Of a stretch of 64,000 nt of DNA, positions 47,418 through 58,490 are shown one piece after another (the first letter of the stretch is position 1; the number at the start of each line of letters is the position of its first letter). Below the pieces are notes generated by a model. The model saw only the letters and a list, made by a program, of their open reading frames with translations. It was not told the DNA's origin and ran no database searches. Made by a program: the position numbers and the translations under genes. Source of the DNA: Siphonodentalium dalli (Eukaryota; Mollusca; Scaphopoda; Gadilida; Siphonodentaliidae); assembly GCA_032622095.1 (NCBI GenBank), contig CP136067.1, forward strand, positions 95,034,707 to 95,098,706. The letters are read 5' to 3'.

Positions 47418-47918
47418 TACCGCTGGTTATTGAATGTCAACGGGGAATCCCCTAAGCAGCTGATCAAGCGTGACCATTTCACACGGCGAGAATTTCTGTA
47501 CTGACAACGTACACGTGAGTACAGTTCATTGGGCAATTTGTAGACGGGCAATGGTGGCTATACAATTAAGAATGAATACGATAATATTGAAATGACGAAA
47601 CATCATACCGGCACAGTCCAAACATCCCGGTCAAGCGAATCTTGATCTTGTCACCATATTGTACCGGAGAAATTCCGCAAACACTAGATCATATTCAAAC
47701 ATCGATACCTTGTCCGATTTTCGAGAAAACACGTGTAACTTGAAGACAGAAACAATTGACATTTCTTGTTTACACCGGAAGTATCTATATAGTAATATTC
47801 TTAACAAATGACATCAGATATGTTTTTTCGGTTATTTTAAATGCACTTACCACACCCAGAAGCTGTGAGCTGCATAGAAAAAAGACATATCGAGTCTCCC
47901 TAAGGTCGTTAACGTTGT

Positions 47919-47946
47919 AATATATATATATATATACACACACACA
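47919..47946. repeat. (TA)n(CA)n microsatellite
   Basis: A short run of TATATATA is followed by CACACACA, next to the palindrome at 47,989. Confidence 0.85.
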
Positions 47947-47988
47947 TGATAGTGCACTGGCTTACAAGGTTGAGGTAAATACTGTTGG

Positions 47989-48099
47989 GCTAATGCATTC
48001 TCTTATGTATGCGAGGCTCCCCATGGAGACTCGCATATAAGAGAATACACTGTCACAGGGTTTTCGAAAAAATCTTAAGAAGATCCAGTCATGAAAGGG
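47989..48099. mobile_element. piggyBac-like MITE fragment with palindrome
   Basis: The palindrome (47,989-48,055) reads GCTAATGCATTCTCTTATGT on the left and mirrors on the right with some decay. About 44 bp further right the sequence reaches GATCCAGTCATGAAAGGG. This is the inverse of the CCCTTTCATGAC end seen at 36,496. The left terminus was not identified and the right flank (TATA) is not an intact TTAA. Confidence 0.55.
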
Positions 48100-49090
48100 T
48101 ATATATCTTGTATAAAAAGGGAAACATTTTTGTCGCCAAGTTCCACCAATCTTATACATGATCATATTCATGACATGAGGAATATGTTGGTGTGGTTTAA
48201 TGATGTCAATAGTGGCGCCTCTCGAGTCAGGGGTGCACGGAAGGGCAGAGGGAGACCAAAATTGTTAAAAATATTTTTAGCGCCGATTTCCCCCAAATTG
48301 ATATACATTCTTCTCCATGATAAAGGAAGCTAATCGTATGATTTAAAGACGTCAGATTGGTGCCGTTTGGGTGAAAGAGGGTCACTAAAGTTTATATCAA
48401 TTCGTTTAGTCGTCCATTTCAACCAATTTTATATGTATTCATCTTCGCAATGAATCTAATTGTGTGATTTAAAGAGGTCAAAAGTGGCGCCGCTTGAGTC
48501 AGGGATAAAGAGGGGAGGGTCACCAGAACTGATACAGATATATTTAGCGCCAAGTTCCACTAAGTTAATACACGAAATGAAATCGTGTGTGTTAAAGACG
48601 ACACAGTTTGTGGCTATTTCTACAAATGTCTGTCTGTGTTATATATAACTTCACGTGACGGGAACAATCTAGATGACACCATGCGTCAAAGGGGTCTAAC
48701 GAGGGTAACTTTAAATTTACGAGGAAGATAATGGTGCGGGCTAATATTTTCTTATAGTGACGCTGTTGGTGTCAAGGGCAGAAAAGAGGAGGAGCAGCAA
48801 AAATGTAGAAATATTTTTGTCGCAGATTTCCACCAAATCTGTATAATAATCATCTCCATGATAATTATGGCGCCGTGCAAGTCAGAGGTGCATGTAGCGA
48901 GAGAGTGGCACACAAATGGATACATCTAATTTTTAGCGCCAATTTCCACAAATTGCTACACATTCTTCTCCATGGTACGAGAAATCTAATCATGTGACTT
49001 AAAGACGATAAATTGGTACCGTTTGTGTGACAGATGGGGGCACTATAGTTAATAAGAATTTGTTTAGTCGCCGATTACCACCAACCTGAT
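48100..49090 (+). repeat. Degenerate tandem repeat of about 150 bp, 6-7 copies
   Basis: Landmarks repeat in order: GTGGCGCCGCTTGAGTCAGG, AGAGGGAGG.TCACCAAAA, ATATTTTTAGCGCCAATTTC, CACCAAATTGATACACATTC, TTCTCCATGATAA and AATCTAATCGTGTGATTTAA. Units start near 48,210, 48,355, 48,482, 48,650, 48,868 and 49,015. Divergence is about 20-35 percent. Short ORFs over the array are incidental. Confidence 0.8.
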
Positions 49091-49095
49091 GAAAC

Positions 49096-49153
49096 GTTTG
49101 AAGACAAATTCTATAACGCGCGTAGCGCATTTATAGAATGTTTATCTTCAAAC
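49096..49153. repeat. 58-bp hairpin GTTTGAAGACAAATTCTATA
   Basis: GTTTGAAGACAAATTCTATAA is mirrored by TTATAGAATGTTTATCTTCAAAC around an ACGCGCGTAGCGC centre. It resembles a small foldback insertion. Confidence 0.75.
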
Positions 49154-50771
49154 TTTTCGGTTATAACTCATAACCTTCATCGAAACAAATGTATTTCTAA
49201 CAATTTATTACGTCATTTCACAGGAGAACCATCAACAAATATAAGTTGTAAGTATAACGAGCATATTCCATTGCGACTATTTCCGACAAAAAAAAAAGAC
49301 ACGTTAAGTTGAAAGAGACACATGTCACTCAAAACTGGTGCTCATCGAGTGATGATGATATCACATCGATAATTCAGCGTTTTTGATTGGCTATTTATTT
49401 AATTCGCAACTTATCACGCGCCGGGCAGCTGTATAGATGCAATTGGGATTGATATATTCGACCGAGGTGACACAAACCCGTGTTGGTTTTAATTTCAGTG
49501 TTCACGAAAGAATTAAGATGCAGCACCGAAATTTCATGTTAAATCATAGGAAGTATCAAACAGTTTCCAGGTACATTATTTAGGTACTCGCTATAGGCGT
49601 TGTCACTCAACGCTGTAGTTGACTTTCTAAAAGGCCTTTCAATTGGTCCACCTACCAGTGCATTACTCTGACTTTTTCTCTGTCATTCTAGTGTACTAGG
49701 TGTGGGGTCACTAACCTTGGCAGTTCTGCTACCCGGTCAGACACCCATGCATTTACCTTATATGGTTACACATAAAACTCTTTATGGAGCGAACGTTCAG
49801 TATTATATAAACCAAAACTAATTTCGATCCGGTATATGGTTATAACTGTGTCGGAAAATGAATGTTGGCACATTCACAATGACGTCATAATACAATGTAC
49901 ACTTGTTATATCATTGAAATCTGAAGATCGCTATAAAGAGTCAATGGCAGAATTACAGCATGAATATTTAATATGTTTCCAATCAACAATTCACCCAGCC
50001 GTTCTTGTGGTTGTTTCTGAAAACTCTTAAAGGCAATTGAACTGGGTCCGACAACAATGTTTACTATCGACTGACACCAACGAGGATGTTTGCTGCTAGA
50101 ATCTTATTTAAAATTCAGAAAGAGAACTGCCAGACCTCTCATCTGAAAAACGTATTAAAAACCGAATAAAGGCGTAAATCTATTGAAATTATCTATGCAA
50201 CATGGGGATGGTATAAATTGATACATTACGTACGCTGGAATATCATTATATATTCTTAAGATATGAAACTGGACGCAAATAGCCAATCGAAGCTGATCAC
50301 GTGACTAATATGGCCAATGGTGGAAAATAACAGCATACTTTCATAAACAAAATCGTTAATGTGGTACTCGCTATAGGCATTGTCACTCGACGCTGTAGTT
50401 GACTTTATAAAGGCCTTCTTGGTCCACCTACCAGTGCACTACTCTGACGTTTTCTCTGTCATTCTAGTGTGCTAAATATTTACTATAATTGATCAGTAGT
50501 TGCATGTAACGTTGCCTTTATCTCGACGTTGGCAGGATTTCCGTTGTGAAACTATTCTCGGAAGTGTCCGGTACGGATAATCATCACTCGATTTTGAAGG
50601 TAGAAACTCGACTGAACCAACATCGAACGTACGACTACATAATCTAGCCCATACTTCGACAATCGCGATCAGACCTCATCGGTTGCCGGTAAGTCAATAA
50701 AACGAAAGCTAATTAATCTTGAGTTGAGCATCGTATCAATGTTAACACTTCATTTACTAAAACATTATTAA
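49154..50771. repeat. Direct duplication of about 125 bp (49,579 and 50,350)
   Basis: Both copies read GGTACTCGCTATAGGC, TGTCACTC.ACGCTGTAGTTG, GGTCCACCTACCAGTGCA and TTTTCTCTGTCATTCTAGTG, at 49,579-49,705 and 50,350-50,476. A further pair follows: TTACTATAATTGATCA and CTCGACGTTGGCA at about 50,480-50,535 and 51,345-51,415. The rest of this stretch shows no recognisable gene. Confidence 0.7.
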
Positions 50772-51194
50772 CCATTTGAGTGCCAGGTCCGATTTTTTTG
50801 TATCAACCCATATACCCTGTGCCAATGCATTCTCTTATGTATGCGAGTCGACCATAGGTCGCCTCGCATATATAAGAGAATGCATTGGCCTAACAATTTT
50901 TCATCATTTGTTATTATTTTTTACAATTTTTTACAATTTTAATAATTGTTTCTTATATTCTTTAACAGGCTTATTTTGTAGGTTTAGGGCCAGGGAATCT
51001 TACGTTTTTCATGGGCATCAAAATTATTACTATGAATACTTGGTGATAGTTTTGAGTTATAACATGCCCTATAGCATGCTTAAGAATACTAAAAAAAAAA
51101 TCAACAAATTGTTTTTTAAATATTTTTTTTTTTAGGGCCGATTTTACAGAACGTAAATTAGGGACGATGAGATCGGCCCGTGGCACTAAAAGGG
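50772..51194. mobile_element. piggyBac-type MITE, copy 2 (TTAA target)
   Basis: The element is 423 bp with TTAA on both sides (50,768-50,771 and 51,195-51,198). Its ends are CCATTTGAGTGCCAGGTCCG and, inverted, CCCTTTTAGTGCCACGGGCC. These differ from copy 1 beyond the first six bases. It carries the 69-bp palindrome at 50,821-50,889 followed by an A/T-rich spacer. No second palindrome and no transposase are present. Confidence 0.85.
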
Positions 51195-51280
51195 TTAAGG
51201 ATTATTAGTTCCATATATACGGAAATGTTCAGATAATAAGCTCAACAAACAGTCAGTTCTGTTATTACCACTAACTCTAA

Positions 51281-51333
51281 CTGTTCATACCACTAACGGT
51301 TCATACCACTAACGGTTCATACCACTAACGGCA
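51281..51333 (+). repeat. Short tandem repeat of 19 bp
   Basis: CATACCACTAACGGTT is repeated about three times, with a diverged copy (ACCACTAACTCTAACTG) at the left. Confidence 0.85.
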
Positions 51334-51959
51334 ATATATATTGTGTTTAAAATAATTACTATAATTGATCAATAGTTGGTAACGCTGTCTTGATCTCGAC
51401 GTTGGCACCATTATGATACATTTTATTGCGCCACACATAGATCTAATCTCGATATTAAGGCGGTAAAAATAATAGGCAGTTCCAAATTACAAATAATTCG
51501 TTCCTTTGCCAGCTTATTCTATATTGCTCTGGACTATTGGAGGGATATATGTAGTTATTAACTTAAACATTGTTTTCAGTTTGTCCGGATAAATGGAATA
51601 TATTTGTCGGGTGGTTACTATTGTTAGAAGGCTACTGCTTTCTCCAGAATTAAACACGTTTGTTGAAATGCTGTTATTTCCATGTTGCATCGTGCTAATA
51701 TCTTATCACAGTGCTATCGAAATATGAGATCATACACATTCATCCAAGCTGTGTGATTTTGCGGAATACTTTGCTTTATAAAGGTATTGTTTCATAAATA
51801 AGTAAAAAGTAGTTAATCACGCTGTTGATTTCAAGTGGGACAGCTTCAAGTAACTTAGTATTTTTCGAAACAATTAAGTCGATGCCTGTGTCGGTTCCCC
51901 ATCAGATTTTTGTTAAATGAACGACTGGACACGACAGCTACAGTCCAACAATATATGTG

Positions 51960-53182
51960 AGATGGTTTGACATCTTTCTCACTTGTCATTTTCTCTTGAC
52001 TTTATTATATTAAGTATTCGATCATTCGCTAGGATTCGAATGTTTATGGGCTATTGTAACCACTGGAGTTTAGTGTCAGGCGTTGTGGTGAACGGTAGTT
52101 TAATGAGAGTGTACCAAGTGTTGATTGCACGTAGTTCGTGCTCCCAATTTCGCCATGATTTTGCGGTTGTAAGAGTTGAATTTATAATTCTGTAAAATTC
52201 TTGTATACCTTTTCGGTCGCGAGAGTAGTTACAAAATTGTCTGGAGTAAACTGACTAGCAATCCATCTCAGTGGTTGGTCATATATTTTCGATATTTTGA
52301 ATACTTGTCGAATGATGCTGTTAAAGTAATACAGTTCGTCCTTATATGATATGTGCTTAACAATGATTGTGGGGTGTAAATACTTCCATATCTCTAGAAC
52401 AGATCGTTGACGAAAATTATTCCCTTTGCTCGCCATGATTTGAAATTAATGCATCGCCCATAAAGAGTAACTGCTGGATTATTCCATATCATTTTCGACA
52501 TGGCATCTTGATTTTTAATGTTCAATCTTAAATATTCACACCAGGATAAAATATATATATCTTTCCAAACTGGACTTGACAACATACTTAAGTGTTTAGG
52601 TAGATATTTGTTATCAGAGAGGTACAGAGCATCATCTGAAATAGGAAGATCCGAAATGATAGGTACCTATTAGCCATTATTTATAATGAGGCGTAATATC
52701 CAAGTGATTTTAATAAATGAATTGAATTTCCCCACATTTATCATTTTTACGCCATCATCTGATATTTATTACCGAACAAATGCTGTCGACTGAATCGATC
52801 TCTCTTCGAATTCCATAGAAAGCTGTAGAGCAACGTGTTTAGCTTTGTAGAATTCACGGTGCGGAAGAGTTAGAAATAGATGTGTCAATTTGATCGTCTT
52901 TCTTATATCGTACATTTAATCATCATAATTTTTTTTTTTTTTGGAGTATTATTGACAAGTCAATATTAATACATATCCCTAAAATGTAAATTTTTCAGTA
53001 ACGGTGATAAGCGCTAATAAAGGCTGACCTATCGTCTATGTGGGGTCTACCCATGCCGCCCGACACTTATCTGGGTTAACTTTTAAACCAGATAGCCAGT
53101 TAAAATCATCAAGTGTTGAATATGCTTCGCATACACTCCTTTCTGAGAATAACCGTTGTATCGTTCGCATATTGCGTGATCT
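51960..53182 (-). pseudogene. Tx1/L1-like LINE remnant (RT and C-terminus)
   Basis: On the minus strand, about 53,230-53,030 reads SNPNINLGHSEYKITQYAND, with a degenerate YADD box, then 'LDDFNWLSGLKVNPDKCRAAW' after a frameshift. Further on, 52,585-52,394 contains 'IWNNPAVTLYGR...FKSWRAKGIIFVNDLF'. About 52,170-52,000 contains 'INTWYTLIKLPFTTTPDTKLQWLQ' then 'INIRILANDRIL', with an in-frame stop. That series is the usual order in L1/Tx1-group ORF2 proteins. The copy is fragmented by frameshifts and stops. A duplicated KVNPEKCRAAWVDP stretch lies at about 53,290-53,350. The plus-strand LINE at 53,381 inserted into this remnant. Confidence 0.75.
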
Positions 53183-53380
53183 TATATTCTGAGTGGCCGA
53201 GATTTATATTCGGATTGGAATCCATTTTGTCCTGTCCACCCCAAAATTGAAAGTCTAAACATCATTCTAAAACTCGCCATGTATAACTGGCGACATATCG
53301 GCTATGTGGGGTCTACCCAAGCCGCCCGACACTTCTCTGGGTTAACTTTTAATAATATAGAAATGTGTTGAATTGTCACA
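53183..53380 (+). repeat. 198-bp direct repeat, left copy
   Basis: The segment starts TATATTCTGAGTGGCCGAG and ends GTGTTGAATTGTCACA. It is identical to 58,491-58,688 except for one visible substitution (GCGACATATCGG here, GCGACCTATCGG there). It directly abuts the 5' truncation point of the LINE at 53,381. Its minus strand belongs to the Tx1/L1-like remnant. Confidence 0.95.
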
Positions 53381-56300
53381 ATTTATCTACTGTCAACCAA
53401 CTACACCGACGAATTTCATTTACAATATTTGTAATCGCTTGGTGACATAATAGATACATATTTTCCCCTAGGCCATGTTATTATCATGGGCGACTTTAAC
53501 TGCTCACTTTCGAAATCACGCCCGAGAGACAACTCACTCCGTAAACTGCTTGAACCAAAACAATTCACACCAGTCAATGACAGTCGTCTTTGTGTTGGTA
53601 GACATGCTACATGTATTCCTACCTCTGGTGGCGAGGGAACTTCTATTGATTATGTTTTTTCTTCGCAAAGCGACATGAATATGACTCTTGTGTATGCTGA
53701 AATAATTAATGACGATGCTACTGATGTGTCAAATCATAGGCCCATTGTATGTTTATTTAAATGCGATATTCAATATAGCAGTTCCGAACGACAGACAGGT
53801 AGCTCGACCCAATTTTATAACTGGAAGAAATTTAAATCCTCACCAAATTCAACTACTATATATAAACGCAGTCTTGAATCATTTCTACCGCAAAACAACA
53901 ACATCAACAACCGAGATGAAGTAGACGCTCTTTATAATTCTATAATCTCCGCTATCCAGAGAGCATCCAGTGAAACGATTCCACAAAAAACGTTCAAAAG
54001 CTACCTTAAGCCCTTTTGGAACTGCCGATTGAAGGACTTACATTCTATGATGAGAATACACAGACGGAATTGGATCAATGCTGGTAAACCACGAGAAACG
54101 AACAACACATTGTATGCAGAATATAAAACTACAAAATGCACTTTCAGACGTGAATTTAGACAATGCTGCGTTCAATTTCTAAGCGAACGCAATACTAAAT
54201 TAGACAGAGCCGCCGAAGTAGATCAATGATCGTTCTTTAAAATAATGAAATCTCGGCGCAACCATGAAAATAGACCAAATAAGATGTTTGAATACAACGG
54301 ATCTACCCTGCGAAATTCCTCAGAAATTTCAAAGGGATGGGCCGACTACTTCGAGTCACTTTACAAACCTCTGACACACGATAGCTTTGATCACAGTCAC
54401 TTTCAATTCGTAAACGACTCTGTCGATTTCCTCGCCAACGACAGAGTATGTGAAATGGGGAGTAACTCTAAATATGTCACAGAAGCCGTATACCAAGATG
54501 AGATAAAGATTGCATCGAAAACTCTCAACTTAAACAAAGCCGCGGGTTGGGATAATGTATACAATGAAAACTTGGTCCTTGGTGGTACAGCACTGATCAA
54601 ATGCCTAGCTGCACTATTGACTGGTATCATGCAATTCTCCTATATACCAGAACATGCTAAGATTGGGGTAATAGTTCCTCTATATAAAGGAGGCAACAAA
54701 CCCCGAAAGTTGTTTGACAGCTATCGCGCGATAACCCTGCTCCCTGCCATTTACAAACTGCTTGATAAAGTTATCTTATCAAGACTCAATTCTCACGTAC
54801 CCAATATGCTAAAAGTACACAAACTGCAACACGGTTTTCAGAAGGGTGTCAACTGTCTTATGGACTCATTTATCATACACGAATCTAAAGCATTTGCATT
54901 AGAAAACAACAGTATATTATTCACATGTTTCCTTGATGTCCATAAGGCATTTGACACCGTCTGGATTGACGGTTTGCTATATAAGCTGCACATGCTTGGC
55001 TTTGGTGGAAAATCATGGCTACTGTTTCATCAGATGCTTAAAGGTACCTCTTGTTTCGTAAAATACGGAGATTGCCAGTCCAGGCAATTTCAAATAGAGC
55101 AAGGAACAAAACAAGGAGGCGTTATTTCACCTCTTTTTTACATGCTCTTTGTTGACCAACTTTTGGTAGAACTGGCAAACTCGGGAGCAGGGCTGAATAT
55201 GTATTCTGTAAACTGTTCATGCCCAGCACAAGCTGATGACATGACACTTCTCTGTGTTTCGGAAAAAGGTCTTCAGCAGCTACTGACTATATGCACCAAT
55301 TACAGTCGAAAATGGAGGTATCGATATAATGAACAAAAGTCAGTTGTTATTGTCTTTAATGAAAGTAAAAATGAGCACAATAAGACGAGTACTAACAGGG
55401 CATGGACTCTGTGTGGGAAACAGGTATCTGAAGTTGAAAGTCTTACACACTTAGGTGTCCCTATACATAAGCATAATCAAAACGGGGAATTCATTGACGA
55501 AATAAAACAGAAGCTTAGGTCAAGCTATTTTGCTATGTCCAACATCGGTATGTATGCTGGAGGTATAACACCAGTCAGCAGTAGGATAATATATACATCT
55601 ATAATATTGCCAAAAGGTCTCTTTGGATGCGAACTGCTATGTGGCTTGACCGATTCAGATGTATTATCCCTGGAAAGAACTCACCGATTTTGCCTTAAAA
55701 AGATCCAAGGTTTGCATTCCAAAACACGGACCAACATTGTAGAAGGGTTGCTGGGAATAGGTAATATTCACAGTTTTATTGAAAAAAAGAATCTTCTCTT
55801 CTTCGGAAGTCTATGCGCCCTCACAACTGAGAAGGCAGCCAAATCGGTTTTCTTATTAAGGCTGCACTCGTTCTTCATAGATGGGGTTTCGGGAAAATCC
55901 TTCATTTCCGATATTGCAAATATTCTGGGTAACCACCAGTTGATGTCGTATTTTACAAATTATGTTTCTGAAAGTGAATTCCCAACAAAGTCGTCATGGA
56001 AAAGTATAGTGCGCAAAGCAATATCTGATATTCAGAACACGGATGGAAAAGCGCGGTGATCGGTGACAAATCACTCAGTCGCTTTCATGTTATACACCCA
56101 CAGTTATCAGTCTCCCATTTGTGGCGTTGCTGTCGAAAGTTCCCTAGACACAAAATAGCATACCTGACTGTGGCCGGTATCATGGCTTGTACTGAGTCCG
56201 TGTTTGTAACTTGCAACAAATGTGGTGTTGCTTACGATGATCTCCCTCAACACGTCATCATAAATTGCCCCGCCATTGCGGAACATCGAAACGACATATG

Positions 56301-56535
56301 GTATGATTTAATGAACCAGTTCAATATTCAATGTATTCTCAAACTAGACAGCCTTTACCCAGATGTACAATTGAATGTATTTCTCACTGCACGTCCACCG
56401 GAGTTATTTGATTTAATTGATGAAGCTGACTTATTCACAGACTTTGTAGTATGCAGTACGTATTGTTTGTGGAAAGCTTATACCACGCAATCTCAAATAT
56501 TACCGACATGCAGTGATGATAGTAATAATTCATGA
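53381..56535 (+). pseudogene. LINE ORF2 (partial EN, RT, C-terminal knuckle)
   Basis: Reading starts at STNYT-like residues equivalent to residue 165 of the 42-47 kb ORF2. It includes LGDIIDTY, HVIIMGDFN (EN catalytic Asp/Asn) and DVSNHRPI (EN His). After a linker come KAAGWDNVYN, FDSYRAITLL, LQHGFQKG, FLDVHKAFDTVWI, TKQGGVISPLFYM and a QADD catalytic box in place of YADD. The C-terminus has LERTHRFCLKKIQGLH, then CNKCG...H....C and FVVCSTYCLWKAY. In-frame stops are a TAA at about 53,432 and a TGA at 54,227-54,229. A one-base frameshift lies near 56,050, just before DKSLSRFHVI. The product would nick target DNA and reverse-transcribe the element RNA. Confidence 0.92.
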
Positions 56536-56662
56536 ATATTATCAATGAGGACGCCGATAAAACGTCGGTAACTGATGTACATGCTCTATTTCACATCCGC
56601 ATGAACACATGTTTGTGTATATTTATATATGTTGACCCGTATATAGAGTCGGTTTGAATGAT

Positions 56663-56670
56663 CAGGTTAT
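56663..56670 (+). repeat. 8-bp target duplication CAGGTTAT (left)
   Basis: CAGGTTAT immediately precedes the hAT-type element and recurs at 57,850-57,857 immediately after it. Confidence 0.92.
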
Positions 56671-57849
56671 CAGTGTTCGCGCTGTCGGTAGCCAAATTAG
56701 CCAATGGCTAATCTTTTTCGAATTTGGCTAATAAAAATTTCATTTGGCTAAACTTTTGGCTAAACTTTTTTTGAATCCAAATGGAGACTGATAGCATGGA
56801 GCCAGAAAGCTAATTAATAAAAGCGCTCAATAGATCGACATTCAAGACGAAGTTAGGTGACGAAAGTATTTCATTATTGTCGTACTTATGAAATATCGTA
56901 CAAAGGGGAACCCGATCGACAACTCTATCAACCAAGCGATCATAAAGTGATATTCAATCATCTTTAGTTTTCATAAGACGGACAAACAAAGACGCATGGA
57001 CATTAAACCGACCGTGGTTGAATTATGACAATGTGAAGAAAGCAATGTTTTGTAAAGTGCATTGACGCCGGTATATAAGCAATTTGTTCGTAACATGTGC
57101 AGGCTGTTTTAATCTGGAGAATGATTACGTCACTCTGCACGAAGCAGCAAAAGGTCATTATTAATTTTTACATTTAATCCCCTAATCCCCCAGTCAGCCC
57201 ATTGTCTGTCTGGTCACTCACGGCGCGCCTGCACAATGCATGTTTATGATGACATTGTATTTATGACGGTCGAGGTTTATGAGCACCAAGTGTAAGACAA
57301 TAGCTTAATCAGCCAAATGTGAATCACGACAGATATTTTGTGGCTATTTGTCGTCAATACCGATACAGTCAAAATAATATGCATGCTTTTATGACAGATT
57401 GTAATTTGATAATGGCGTAACAATATTAAGTTATTAGTTTCCAGATGTCACTTAGATATTTTCGCAAGGATAACTATTTAATGATTTAAAAATAGATATT
57501 GATATAAAACAAAAAAATAATGACATTAGGAAGGACAATACCGGGTTACCCCCCCCCCCCAAATCACTCTTTCACATAAAGATTAATAAATTTTTAATAA
57601 ATGATATATATAAAAATACTTGTAGTTCATCAAAATTATTTAAACTATTGTGTATTTTACCTTTGTCTGTTATATTTTACGTTTTAGTCATTAATTGTGA
57701 ACCGACCAGAAAACGATGATTTAATTTGGCCAAAGTTGTTTTTAATTTGGCCAAAAAACATTTGGCTAAAGTTTTTTTCATTTGGCTAATAAAATTTTCA
57801 TTTGGCTAAACTTTTGGCTAAAGTTTTTTTCGGTCCAGCGCGAACACTG
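56671..57849. mobile_element. Non-autonomous hAT-type element with perfect 8-bp TSD
   Basis: The element is 1,179 bp. Its ends are CAGTGTTCGCGCTG and the exact inverse CAGCGCGAACACTG. Identical 8-bp direct repeats (CAGGTTAT) flank it. CA.TG-type ends with an 8-bp target are diagnostic of the hAT superfamily. Subterminal sequence on both sides is rich in ATTTGGCTAA repeats (TTTGGCTAAACTTTTGGCTA at the left, TTTGGCTAAAGTTTTTTTC at the right). The interior has no transposase ORF. It holds a run of 11 C near 57,550. It sits in the LINE 3' UTR, so it is younger than that LINE insertion. Confidence 0.93.
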
Positions 57850-57974
57850 CAGGTTATCATATAACGAATGATGTATGTCCGTCGTGTGTGAGTATATGTG
57901 TGTATGCATATATGTAAGGGTGTATTTGTATGTGTATAAGTATGTGAATGCATGTGCGTGCATACGTTTGTGGT

Positions 57975-57976
57975 GT

Positions 57977-58040
<64 letters not shown>

Positions 58041-58260
58041 ATGTGTATGTGTGTATATATGTATATATGTGTATATATATGTGTATATATTTGTGTATAT
58101 ATATGTATATATATATGTATATATATATATATATGTATGTATATATATATATATATGTGTGTGTGTATATGTGTATGTATGTGTATGTATGTATGTAATT
58201 GTGTGTGTGTGTTTATATGTATGTATATGCGTATATATGTATGCATATGTGTAGTTAAGT
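57975..58260 (+). repeat. (TA)n / (TGTATA)n microsatellite
   Basis: About 55 bp of pure TA are followed by about 230 bp of TATGTGTATA-like repeats. The long ORFs on both strands here, all Tyr/Ile or Tyr/Val or His/Thr repeats, are by-products. The tract lies in the 3' UTR of the LINE. Confidence 0.95.
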
Positions 58261-58490
58261 ATGTAAGTTAGGGCCATCCTGTATGTGCGCCCGTGTTGTT
58301 TGTAACTGCATGTGGACGTTTAGTCTGCGAGACTACACAGGTGTTCTGTTTGTGTTGTATCCATTTGTTAAAAAGTTTATGTGCTTTTCATGTCAATTCT
58401 CTTTTGTCAAACAATGTATGTATATATATATGTAACCTGTAATTATGTTATTACTGCTCTCCGAAATTGGAGGAAATAAAGGTATATATA

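Larger units (their letters stand above)
41813..47800 (-). mobile_element. Two-ORF non-LTR retrotransposon (LINE), nearly full length
   Basis: Read on the minus strand, the element has a 5' region (about 47,800-47,418, start uncertain), ORF1 (47,417-45,813), a 53-bp gap, ORF2 (45,759 to about 42,129) and a 3' UTR. The 3' UTR ends GGAGGAAATAAAGTCATATA at about 41,813. The 3' end GGAGGAAATAAAG followed by a (TA)n tail matches the end of the LINE at 53-58 kb. ORF1 has two in-frame stops and ORF2 has one in-frame TGA plus one frameshift, so this copy is inactive as read. It is nevertheless close to intact. The clade is not certain; an EN+RT LINE without RNase H, of the Jockey/I/CR1-type supergroup, is the best description. 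A 5' target duplication was not found. Confidence 0.88.
53381..58490 (+). mobile_element. 5'-truncated LINE, related to the 42-47 kb element
   Basis: The element starts inside the endonuclease domain and runs through the RT and C-terminal knuckle to a stop at 56,535. A 3' UTR follows, ending GGAGGAAATAAAGGTATATA at 58,490. The 3' end is shared with the element at 41,813. The UTR is interrupted by a 1,179-bp hAT-type insertion (56,671-57,849) and contains a (TA)n/(TATG)n microsatellite. The element is exactly bracketed by 198-bp direct repeats. It carries two in-frame stops and one frameshift and is inactive as read. Confidence 0.9.

Noticed and set aside
57798-58277. ORFs of 100-159 codons on both strands rich in Tyr, Ile, His and Thr
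   Set aside because: They are translations of a (TA)n/(TGTATA)n microsatellite in a LINE 3' UTR.
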